Part shown: positions 1-5,307 of the stretch, piece after piece
Position numbering within the stretch: the stretch's first letter is position 1
Layout: the number at the start of each line of letters is the position of its first letter
DNA from: Sporomusaceae bacterium UBA1887
GTDB taxonomy: Bacteria > Bacillota > Negativicutes > Sporomusales > DSM-15969
Assembly (NCBI GenBank): GCA_002337925.1
Contig: DDHB01000033.1
Location: forward strand, 18,171 to 25,466
Direction: 5' to 3'
Length of the DNA: 7,296 bases
Notes under the pieces: generated by a model
What the model saw: the letters and a program-made list of their open reading frames with translations, nothing else
Told to the model about the DNA's origin: nothing
Databases searched by the model: none
Position numbers and translations under genes: made by a program

Positions 1-681
1 ATCGCAGAATTTACGGTAGGTTCAATCATTGCCTTGCAAAGGCAGCTTGTGGTAGCTGATCGTGAAACCAAGGCCGGAAGATATAGTGACATTCGTAAGA
101 GCTTATTAACAACCGGTTTACAGGAAATTGCAGGTAGCACAGTAGGCTTGATAGGTCTGGGGGCAATTGGCCGTCAAACAGCCAAAATATTGAAGTTTCT
201 CGGTGCATCCATATATTATTACGGCCGGTGCCGCCAGTCTGCGGCTCTGGAAGCGGAGCTTGGAATACAGTACCGGTCATTGCCAAAATTGCTGACACAG
301 AGCGATATAGTAAGTGTCCACGTTCCATTAACTGACCAAACCCGGGGATTAATCGAACATGCACAAATGAGCCTGATGAAGCAGGGGAGCTTGCTAATTA
401 ATACGGCACGGGGAGAAGTTATTGATGAACTGGCTTTGGCTGAAATGTTGGAAGCAGGCCGTCTGGCGGGGGCGGCAGTAGATGTTACTTATCCGGAGCC
501 GCCGCCTGCCGATCATCCGTTGCTGACACTTTCTCCTGGCGCCCGGGAGCGGTTGTTGATTACGCCTCATATTGCGGGTGTTACGGTAGGGTCTTTCCGG
601 TGCATGCTGAAGCAGGCTTTGCAGAATATAGACAGGGTGCTGCACCAGGAAGTTCCGCACAATGTAGTAAATGGTTTGTAG
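1..681 (+). CDS. D-isomer-specific 2-hydroxyacid dehydrogenase, 5'-truncated by window edge
   Basis: This is the C-terminal 226 residues of an NAD-dependent D-2-hydroxyacid dehydrogenase (2-oxoacid/2-hydroxyacid interconversion, cytoplasmic). The frame is open from base 1, starting in the conserved stretch IAEFTVGSIIAL. By comparison with the downstream paralogue about 115 N-terminal residues are missing, so no start is present; TTG at 34 is an internal Leu codon. Visible motifs, numbered from the window edge: Rossmann dinucleotide loop GLGAIG at 52-57, then the family's catalytic triad Arg137 (in NTARGE), Glu166 (in TYPEPP) and His190 (in TPHIAG). All three catalytic residues are kept. A short insert lies between Glu and His (SPGARERLL). 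The stop codon sits 27 bases before the start of the second dehydrogenase, so the two are likely co-transcribed. The substrate cannot be told; phosphoglycerate, hydroxypyruvate/glyoxylate or another 2-oxoacid are all possible. Confidence 0.93.
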   Translation: MAEFTVGSIIALQRQLVVADRETKAGRYSDIRKSLLTTGLQEIAGSTVGLIGLGAIGRQTAKILKFLGASIYYYGRCRQSAALEAELGIQYRSLPKLLTQSDIVSVHVPLTDQTRGLIEHAQMSLMKQGSLLINTARGEVIDELALAEMLEAGRLAGAAVDVTYPEPPPADHPLLTLSPGARERLLITPHIAGVTVGSFRCMLKQALQNIDRVLHQEVPHNVVNGL

Positions 682-690
682 GTGTCAAAA

Positions 691-700
691 GAAAGGGGGG
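691..700 (+). promoter_or_regulatory. Ribosome binding site fixing the ATG start at 709
   Basis: The purine run GAAAGGGGGG lies 8 bases upstream of ATG 709. It argues against the in-frame GTG at 682, which directly abuts the previous stop codon, lacks a good site of its own and would add nine residues ahead of the usual family N-terminus (KKVLIT). Confidence 0.7.
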
Positions 701-708
701 CTGACAAA

Positions 709-1668
709 ATGAAAAAGGTATTAATCACTTCGAAGGCTTTTGGGAGCCAATTGGATGGCGGACATCGCAAGGAGCTTATTACGTTTTTTCAGGAAAACGG
801 ATGGCATCTAATCTGGAATCCGGCTGACTGCGCTATGAGTGCAAGCGATATTATCAATACAGATACTGAGCATCCATTGGATGCAATTGTGGTTTACTCC
901 AGTTCTGATGAAATTAATAAAGAGGTTTTTGCTCACTGCCGAAACCTGAAAGTTGTGGCGAGACATGGTGTAGGCATTGAGAACATTGATACTGCAGCAG
1001 CACAAAAGGCAGGTGTTCAGGTAAAAACAACAGCAGAAATGCCTGGACACGAAACCGTAGCTGATTTGACGTTTGCCCTCATGCTTTCTGTGGCAAGAAA
1101 AGTAACGATTATTGATTCACAGCTGCGCGCAAATAACTGGTACCGCCCGATCAGCAGTGATGTTTGGGGCAAGACGCTTTCCGTTATTGGCCTGGGGCGC
1201 ATCGGCAAGGCGGTCATTAAACGGGCTCAGGGCTTTGGGATGAAAATCCTTGTTCATACTAGTCACCCTGACCCGGACTATTTTGCAGAAAACAACATTA
1301 CGTTATGTTCAAAGGATGAATGTATTGCTAAAGCTGATTTTCTTACTCTCCACTGCTCTTTAAATGAAGAGACAAGAGGCTTGATCGGTGTGCGGGAGTT
1401 ATCGTTAATGAAACCTACAGCATATTTAATTAATACAGCCAGAGCCGGTCTCGTGAATCAGCATGCATTGCTTGCAGCAATAAAAAACAAACAAATTGCC
1501 GGTGTGGCAACGGATGTATTTGATATTGAGCCTGTTGTGGATGATCCGTTAATCAAGGAAAACCTTGATTCGGTTGTTGCGACAGCGCATGTAGGATCCT
1601 ATACTTTTGATTCTATTAAGCGAATGGATTTTTTGGTTGCCGAAAACATTGTCAGGGCTGTTTCTTAG
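709..1668 (+). CDS. D-isomer-specific 2-hydroxyacid dehydrogenase (phosphoglycerate/hydroxypyruvate dehydrogenase-like)
   Basis: A complete 319-residue member of the NAD(P)-dependent D-2-hydroxyacid dehydrogenase family, of usual length. The N-terminal substrate domain includes the VVARHGVGIENID stretch, followed by a Rossmann domain with the nucleotide loop GLGRIG at 161-166. The catalytic residues expected for the family are present: Arg245 (INTARAG), Glu274 (DIEP) and His294 (TAHVGS). No C-terminal ACT domain follows, so it is not a serine-feedback-regulated long PGDH. It is paralogous to the truncated gene just upstream and probably shares its transcript (27-base gap). The sequences are clearly diverged, so this is an old duplication or two independent acquisitions rather than a recent copy. 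It likely reduces a 2-oxoacid or oxidises a D-2-hydroxyacid in the cytoplasm; neighbours give no pathway, so the substrate is open. Confidence 0.93.
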   Translation: MKKVLITSKAFGSQLDGGHRKELITFFQENGWHLIWNPADCAMSASDIINTDTEHPLDAIVVYSSSDEINKEVFAHCRNLKVVARHGVGIENIDTAAAQKAGVQVKTTAEMPGHETVADLTFALMLSVARKVTIIDSQLRANNWYRPISSDVWGKTLSVIGLGRIGKAVIKRAQGFGMKILVHTSHPDPDYFAENNITLCSKDECIAKADFLTLHCSLNEETRGLIGVRELSLMKPTAYLINTARAGLVNQHALLAAIKNKQIAGVATDVFDIEPVVDDPLIKENLDSVVATAHVGSYTFDSIKRMDFLVAENIVRAVS

Positions 1669-1679
1669 GGTTCTTTGCT

Positions 1680-1697
1680 CTTAAACAGGTGTTTTAG
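1680..1697. other. Imperfect dyad in the gap before yfbR
   Basis: The bases CTTAAACAGGTGTTTTAG form an inverted repeat centred on GG, with 7 of 9 positions paired (core AAACA/TGTTT). It lies just after the dehydrogenase stop. The two-base centre is too tight for a good terminator hairpin and no U-tract follows, so if functional it would more likely be an operator. It could also be chance in AT-rich DNA. Confidence 0.25.
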
Positions 1698-1748
1698 CAT
1701 GAGTGTCAAACTACTTCTTAAAAGAAAAGCTACAGTGAGGAGTAAACA

Positions 1749-2333
1749 ATGAGTCATTTTTTTGCCTTTTTGTCTCGCATGAAATTAATCCAAAGATGGG
1801 GCCTTATGCGCAATGTGGCAAAGGAAAACATCCAGGAACACAGTCTGCAGGTGAGTATGATTGCGCATGGTCTAGCGGTTATCCGCAATACCTATTTTGA
1901 GGGTAATGTCGATTGTGCGAAAGTTGCGCTCCTTGGTATGTATCACGAAGTATCAGAAGTCTTTACCGGTGATATGCCGACGCCTGTAAAATATTTTAAT
2001 CCTGAGATCCGGGATGTTTATAAGGGAATTGAGGCTTTAGCGCAAAAAAAACTGCATAACATGCTGCCCCAAGAGCTAAAAGCCAGCTACCAGTATCTCT
2101 TGATCAAAGAGGAGAGAGATGCTGAATTATGGAGCATTGTTAAAGCAGCAGATAAACTTAGTGCATATCTAAAATGTTTGGAAGAGCTGAAGGCCGGAAA
2201 TCAAGAGTTTTCTGTAGCTGAAAAAATGATTAAGCAGGAATTGAACGAGAGTCCCTTGCCGGAAGTGAAATACTTCATGGAAGTATTTATGCCAAGCTTT
2301 TTATTGTCTTTGGATGAACTAAATGAAGAATGA
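1749..2333 (+). CDS. yfbR: YfbR-type HD-domain 5'-deoxynucleotidase
   Basis: This 194-residue protein matches E. coli YfbR (199 aa as remembered) along its whole length: SHFFAFLSRMKLIQRWGLMRN at the start, the EHSLQV helix, TGDMPTPVKYFN, SAYLKCLEEL, and FMEVFMPSFLLSLDE at the end. YfbR hydrolyses deoxyribonucleoside 5'-monophosphates in the cytoplasm using a divalent metal, contributing to dNMP turnover. Expected metal/active-site positions are His31, His66, Asp75 and Asp135, and Arg16-Trp17 of the substrate-selectivity region is kept. The oddity is the HD signature itself: the codons are CAC GAA, giving His66-Glu67 instead of His-Asp. Glu can still bind metal, so activity is probable but not certain. 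The start is ATG 1749 with GAGGAG six bases upstream. It lies 80 bases after the dehydrogenase, with no obvious functional link to its neighbours. Confidence 0.93.
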   Translation: MSHFFAFLSRMKLIQRWGLMRNVAKENIQEHSLQVSMIAHGLAVIRNTYFEGNVDCAKVALLGMYHEVSEVFTGDMPTPVKYFNPEIRDVYKGIEALAQKKLHNMLPQELKASYQYLLIKEERDAELWSIVKAADKLSAYLKCLEELKAGNQEFSVAEKMIKQELNESPLPEVKYFMEVFMPSFLLSLDELNEE

Positions 2334-2336
2334 AAC

Positions 2337-2388
2337 AAGCATAAAACAGCTGCTCGTACCGGATGGTATGGGCAGCTGTTTTATGCTT
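2337..2388. terminator. Bidirectional stem-loop terminator between convergent genes
   Basis: A 17-base perfect inverted repeat (AAGCATAAAACAGCTGC at 2337-2353 with its complement at 2372-2388) encloses a second complementary segment, CGTACC/GGTATG (one G-U pair), joined by a T-G wobble. The hairpin is therefore paired over 24 positions with a four-base loop GGAT. The AAAA and TTTT runs flanking the CAGCTGC core give a U-tract in either direction. It starts three bases after the yfbR stop and overlaps the stop codon of the minus-strand regulator (2387-2389), so it should end both transcripts. Confidence 0.9.
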
Positions 2389-3136
2389 ACATTGCATTTC
2401 TAAATTCCAATGGAGTTTTCTTTGTAAATTTCTTAAAAAGAACCGTGTAATAATTCTGGTTGTTAAACCCGACAGAAAGAGCAACATCCAGGATAGAACC
2501 TTGATCTTTTCGCAGCAGCTCTTTACTTTTCTCAATACGAACTTCATTTAAATAGTGAGAAAAAGTTTTTCCTGTTTCTTTTTTAAAAAGACTGCAGAAA
2601 TAACATTTACTGATAGAGAGTGACTTGGCTACCTCACTCAGTGTAATGGGCTCATGATAGCGTGCATCAAGACAATCAAGTGCCTTTTTAACATATAAAC
2701 TGTAGGGCATTTTATAAAACTTTTTCACTTTTTGTTTTACATATACACTATCGGCTGCAATGTTGCGTACTAACGTAATGATATGAGGAATGCAGCAGTC
2801 GGGCTTATACAAGATGCCGGGAACAACGGTTTTCGGAGTGGTTGTATAAGGACCGAGAATATGTAGTCCTCTATTACTGTTTTTGGTGCAGATTAGAAAT
2901 GCCGTATAAGAGAGCGGGCCGGTACAGATCATAGTTGCTGCCTGTTCGCCGCTAGACCCCAGGAGCTGCTGCTTGGCCTGTTCAAAAATATTTTGCTGGT
3001 CGAATAAGCTTTCCAGTTGCCTGGTATAGCCTGCTGAGCAAATGAGCGTTCCATCAAATTCAAAAGAACAGATAGGGATATGAGTACATAAAAACGTTTT
3101 ATGAATGGTTTCCTGAATATGTTCTTTTACTTGCAA
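2387..3136 (-). CDS. AraC-family transcriptional regulator, probable regulator of the adjacent siderophore operon
   Basis: A 249-residue regulator with a C-terminal AraC DNA-binding domain (about 150-249). The first helix-turn-helix is at about 165-186 (LSEVAKSLSISKCYFCSLFK) and the second at about 214-236 (ILDVALSVGFNNQNYYTVLF), closing with TPLEFR. The N-terminal ~140 residues are a sensor domain I cannot assign; it has an LGPY motif (94-97), seen as a GP motif in some Bacillota AraC regulators, and seven cysteines (17, 23, 33, 71, 83, 114, 115). The start is TTG at 3136: a GGGGGG site lies six bases upstream, an in-frame stop lies just beyond, and no ATG occurs before residue 69. It is divergent from the Feu-like operon, suggesting control of it, as AraC proteins do for many siderophore genes (Btr, AlcR, PchR, YbtA). 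Unlike B. subtilis Btr, it carries no fused siderophore-binding domain. Confidence 0.92.
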   Translation of the reverse strand: MQVKEHIQETIHKTFLCTHIPICSFEFDGTLICSAGYTRQLESLFDQQNIFEQAKQQLLGSSGEQAATMICTGPLSYTAFLICTKNSNRGLHILGPYTTTPKTVVPGILYKPDCCIPHIITLVRNIAADSVYVKQKVKKFYKMPYSLYVKKALDCLDARYHEPITLSEVAKSLSISKCYFCSLFKKETGKTFSHYLNEVRIEKSKELLRKDQGSILDVALSVGFNNQNYYTVLFKKFTKKTPLEFRNAM

Positions 3137-3142
3137 TGCGAT

Positions 3143-3148
3143 CCCCCC
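3143..3148 (-). promoter_or_regulatory. Ribosome binding site for the TTG-started AraC gene
   Basis: On the minus strand GGGGGG stands six bases before TTG 3136-3134, resembling the G-rich site of the dehydrogenase at 709. The upstream in-frame TAG (3172-3170) leaves no earlier start, which makes the TTG call firm. Confidence 0.65.
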
Positions 3149-3162
3149 GTAAAAGTCTTTGC

Positions 3163-3191
3163 AAAATAGCTAAATATCGCAATAAAAATAG
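3163..3191. promoter_or_regulatory. Pair of AAAATAG direct repeats, candidate AraC-protein half-sites
   Basis: AAAATAG occurs at 3163-3169 and 3185-3191, 22 bases apart, both preceded by GCAA within a few bases and followed by TA-rich sequence. A third copy is at 3270-3276 near the predicted operon -10. Direct repeats about two helical turns apart are the usual arrangement for AraC-family binding. The region is AT-rich, so a chance match is possible. Confidence 0.35.
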
Positions 3192-3235
3192 TAATATTTT
3201 GATAAGAGAAAAGATAAAAAAATGATACGTTAATT

Positions 3236-3254
3236 GAGAAGGATAATCGGTATC
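3236..3254. promoter_or_regulatory. Fur box
   Basis: GAGAAGGATAATCGGTATC matches the classical 19-base Fur box (GATAATGATAATCATTATC) at 15 of 19 positions by hand count. In the Bacillus 7-1-7 form, 3241-3255 matches TGATAAT-N-ATTATCA at 11 of 14. It lies about 110 bases upstream of feuA, where the -35 of the proposed operon promoter would fall, so ferrous Fur would block transcription under iron-replete conditions. Confidence 0.65.
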
Positions 3255-3262
3255 AATTTATC

Positions 3263-3268
3263 TATAGT
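3263..3268 (+). promoter_or_regulatory. Candidate -10 element of the feu-like operon promoter
   Basis: TATAGT differs from TATAAT at one position. No good -35 sits 16-18 bases upstream (AGGATA at 3240-3245 is weak), which would fit an activator-dependent promoter and places the Fur box over the -35 region. TAAAAT at 3269-3274 is an alternative. Confidence 0.4.
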
Positions 3269-3315
3269 TAAAATAGTACTTAAGTAATGGCAAAGAAGCA
3301 AGACTTTTTTGTAAA

Positions 3316-3340
3316 GGCGGTCAAACAACAGCCTGTCGCC
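3316..3340 (+). other. Small leader hairpin upstream of feuA
   Basis: GGCG (3316-3319) pairs with CGCC (3337-3340), extended by two G-U pairs, around a loop of about 13 bases in the untranslated leader. It ends ten bases before the AAAGGGAG ribosome site. It is small and shows no riboswitch signature, so significance is doubtful. Confidence 0.25.
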
Positions 3341-3364
3341 GTTATAAGGTAAAGGGAGCAGACG

Positions 3365-4306
3365 ATGAAAAGAAAAATTTTAATTTTACTAGCAGGCATT
3401 CTGCTGGTCATATTGAGTGGCTGCAGCCAGGAGAAAGAAACAAAGGCTGTAGTAAAAAATACCGGTCAAGTCAGGACAGTACAATATCTGGGTAAGGAAT
3501 ATACCGTTCCTGCCGGGATCGAGCGAATTGTTATTACCGGTGCACTTGAATCTTTGGAGGATGCAGTATTATTGAATGTGCAGCCTGTAGGCGCCATGAC
3601 AGTTGGCGGTTCCTTCCCGGCTATATTAGCGAGCATTACGCAAAAGACCGTACCGATAGGTGAACAGAAACAACCTAATTTTGAAGCTATTTTAAAGCTG
3701 GCACCAGATATTATCTTAGGTAGTGATAAATTTCCCGCAGGCACTGCTGCACAACTGCAGAAAATTGCCACTACTATCCCTGTCTCGCACATTGCCACCG
3801 CTGGTGAAGCAAACTTGCTGCTATTGGCAGATTTGACCGGTAAGCAGAGGTTGGCTGAAGAAATTCTGCAAAAGTACCATGAGCAAGTTAAGCAAATACA
3901 AGCACAGCTTCAGGAAAATGTGAAAAGGAAGAAGGTTATTGCCGTAAGATTTCGGGCAGGCAATATTAATATTTATCCGGAAGATGTTTTCTTTAATGAA
4001 ATTCTTTATAAAGAATTAGGACTGGTGGTGCCTGCAGAAATAAAGGCTGCTAAGGCTCAGGAAATTCTTTCGCTGGAAAAGCTGAGTGAGATGAATCCGG
4101 ATGTCATTTTCCTGCAGTATGCAGCTGGAGAAAATCTTGCACAGCCTAAGGGCTTGCAGGATTTGCAGCAGAATGCTATTTGGAATAACTTACAGGCAGT
4201 TAAAAATAAACAAGTCTTTGTTAATGTAGTTGATCCTTTAATTCAAGGTGTGGCTATCGGCGGAAAACAGCAATTTTTGCAGGCCATTGCCGCAACATTG
4301 CAATGA
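3365..4306 (+). CDS. feuA: FeuA-like ferric-siderophore (triscatecholate) ABC transporter substrate-binding lipoprotein
   Basis: A 313-residue class III periplasmic-binding-type lipoprotein. The signal peptide is KRK, a hydrophobic stretch, then lipobox LSGC with Cys20 as the lipidated residue. It resembles B. subtilis FeuA throughout: ITGALESLEDAVLLNV, TTIPVSHI, GNINIYPEDVFFNE, EIKAAKAQEILSLEKLSEMN, and the C-terminal VDPLIQG region. FeuA binds ferric bacillibactin/enterobactin outside the membrane and delivers it to FeuBC. Of the basic residues that I recall gripping the catecholate anion in FeuA, the Arg (Arg195/Arg197 region) and Lys (Lys227/Lys230 in IKAAKAQE) are kept. The position matching FeuA Lys84 is Ser83 (GGSFP), hinting at altered ligand preference. 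The start is ATG 3365 with AAAGGGAG six bases upstream. It is the first gene of the operon, preceded by a Fur box, and its stop overlaps feuB by four bases. The family call is firm; the ligand is inferred. Confidence 0.92.
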   Translation: MKRKILILLAGILLVILSGCSQEKETKAVVKNTGQVRTVQYLGKEYTVPAGIERIVITGALESLEDAVLLNVQPVGAMTVGGSFPAILASITQKTVPIGEQKQPNFEAILKLAPDIILGSDKFPAGTAAQLQKIATTIPVSHIATAGEANLLLLADLTGKQRLAEEILQKYHEQVKQIQAQLQENVKRKKVIAVRFRAGNINIYPEDVFFNEILYKELGLVVPAEIKAAKAQEILSLEKLSEMNPDVIFLQYAAGENLAQPKGLQDLQQNAIWNNLQAVKNKQVFVNVVDPLIQGVAIGGKQQFLQAIAATLQ

Positions 4307-5307
4307 AAAAAGGTAATAAAGTGAGCCTAATACTTACAGTTTCGCCAGTCTTACTGCTTGGTGTGACTGTGTTATCGATTTTTTGTGGTGCGAAGACGAT
4401 CGGCCTGGAAACGATCTTTGCTGCATTTTTGCATTTCAATCCGGCTGACGTTGATCACCAGATTATTATGAGCTCCCGTGTGCCCCGGGCTTTGGGAGCC
4501 TTGCTCATCGGCGGTGCTTTGGCCGTCTCAGGAGCGTTGATGCAGGGGATTACCCGTAACTATCTGGCTTCTCCGGGGTTAATGGGAATTAGCGACGGAT
4601 CAGCACTGGCGGTTACGGTAAGTATGCTGGTGCTGCCAGATGCTACTGTCACTGAGCAGATGATCTACTCTTTCTGTGGATCAGGAATTGGTGCAGGCTT
4701 GGTTTTTGGTCTTGGCGCGGTGCTGCACAGGGGACTTTCTCCCGTCAGACTAGCCATTTTAGGTGCGGTCATTGGAAGCTTTTTAAGCAGTATAGCAGCG
4801 ATATTGGCGTTGTATTTCCAAATTTCCCAGGATATCAGCTTTTGGTACAATGCACGTCTGCATCAAATCAATCCGGATAGTATTCGCCTCGCTGGCGGGA
4901 TTATTGTGACTGGAATAATGGCAGCCTGGTGGTTGTCCCGTTCAGTTACAGTTCTTTCTCTAGGTGAAGAAGTAGCGGTGAGTCTTGGGCAAAGAATAAT
5001 AGCAGTGAAAATAGCTGTTGCTGTTATTGTTATGCTTTTAACCGGTGCAGCAGTGGCGCTGGCGGGGAAAGTTGTTTTTGTCGGTTTAATTATTCCTCAT
5101 ATAGCCCGCTTTTTCGTTGGAGTAGATTATCAATGGGTTATTCCTTGTTCTGGGGTATTAGGAGCAGTATTTTTGGCTTTGGCCGATGTGGGGAGCCGCT
5201 TTTTAAATTATCCCTTTGAGACGCCGGTAGGCGTAATCACATCTCTGATTGGCGTGCCATTTTTTCTCTATCTGGCACGAACAAAAGGAGGAAATAAGGT
5301 TGTTTAA
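4303..5307 (+). CDS. feuB: FeuB-like siderophore ABC transporter permease
   Basis: A 334-residue FecCD/BtuC-family inner-membrane permease with about ten predicted transmembrane helices. Conserved FeuB stretches include SRVPRALGALLIGGALAVSG (58-77), MQGITRNYLASPGLMGISDG (80-99), QISQDISFWYNARLHQ (173-188) and the ATPase-coupling region GKVVFVGLIIPHIARF (255-270). It should form a heterodimeric channel with the next gene product. ATG 4303 overlaps the feuA stop as ATGA, implying translational coupling, and gives an N-terminus the same length as remembered B. subtilis FeuB up to the shared SP motif. No good ribosome site precedes it. An alternative is GTG 4321 (codon 7), which has AAAAAAGG eight bases upstream; it would drop only six residues. 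Confidence 0.94.
   Translation: MKKGNKVSLILTVSPVLLLGVTVLSIFCGAKTIGLETIFAAFLHFNPADVDHQIIMSSRVPRALGALLIGGALAVSGALMQGITRNYLASPGLMGISDGSALAVTVSMLVLPDATVTEQMIYSFCGSGIGAGLVFGLGAVLHRGLSPVRLAILGAVIGSFLSSIAAILALYFQISQDISFWYNARLHQINPDSIRLAGGIIVTGIMAAWWLSRSVTVLSLGEEVAVSLGQRIIAVKIAVAVIVMLLTGAAVALAGKVVFVGLIIPHIARFFVGVDYQWVIPCSGVLGAVFLALADVGSRFLNYPFETPVGVITSLIGVPFFLYLARTKGGNKVV
5284..5291 (+). promoter_or_regulatory. Ribosome binding site that sets the TTG start of feuC
   Basis: AAAGGAGG is a near-perfect Shine-Dalgarno sequence, eight bases upstream of TTG 5300, and lies inside the 3' end of feuB. The in-frame ATG at 5249 is upstream of this site, has no comparable site, and would overlap feuB by 59 bases with a non-conserved extension. 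Confidence 0.8.

Noticed and set aside
34..36. TTG as the start of the first dehydrogenase
   Set aside because: The frame is open back to base 1 with conserved family sequence upstream of this codon, so it is an internal leucine and the gene is cut by the window edge.
682..708. GTG 682 start for the second dehydrogenase
   Set aside because: It directly abuts the previous stop, has no ribosome site and adds non-conserved residues. ATG 709 has a strong site at proper spacing.
1669..1748. Promoter for yfbR in the 80-base gap
   Set aside because: TTGCTC at 1675-1680 could be a -35, but no acceptable -10 lies 16-18 bases downstream. yfbR may have an unseen promoter or be read through from the dehydrogenases.
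2363..2551. Small + strand open frame opposite the AraC gene
   Set aside because: It starts inside the terminator hairpin and is antisense to the conserved second helix-turn-helix, so it is a shadow frame.
3304..3310. CTTTTTT run as a terminator or attenuator before feuA
   Set aside because: No GC-rich stem precedes it; the only nearby hairpin (3316-3340) lies downstream of the T-run.
3290..3364. Possible cobalamin riboswitch ahead of a BtuFCD-type transporter
   Set aside because: The leader is under 100 bases and has none of the B12-box or conserved core elements. The Fur box and FeuA-like protein point to iron instead.
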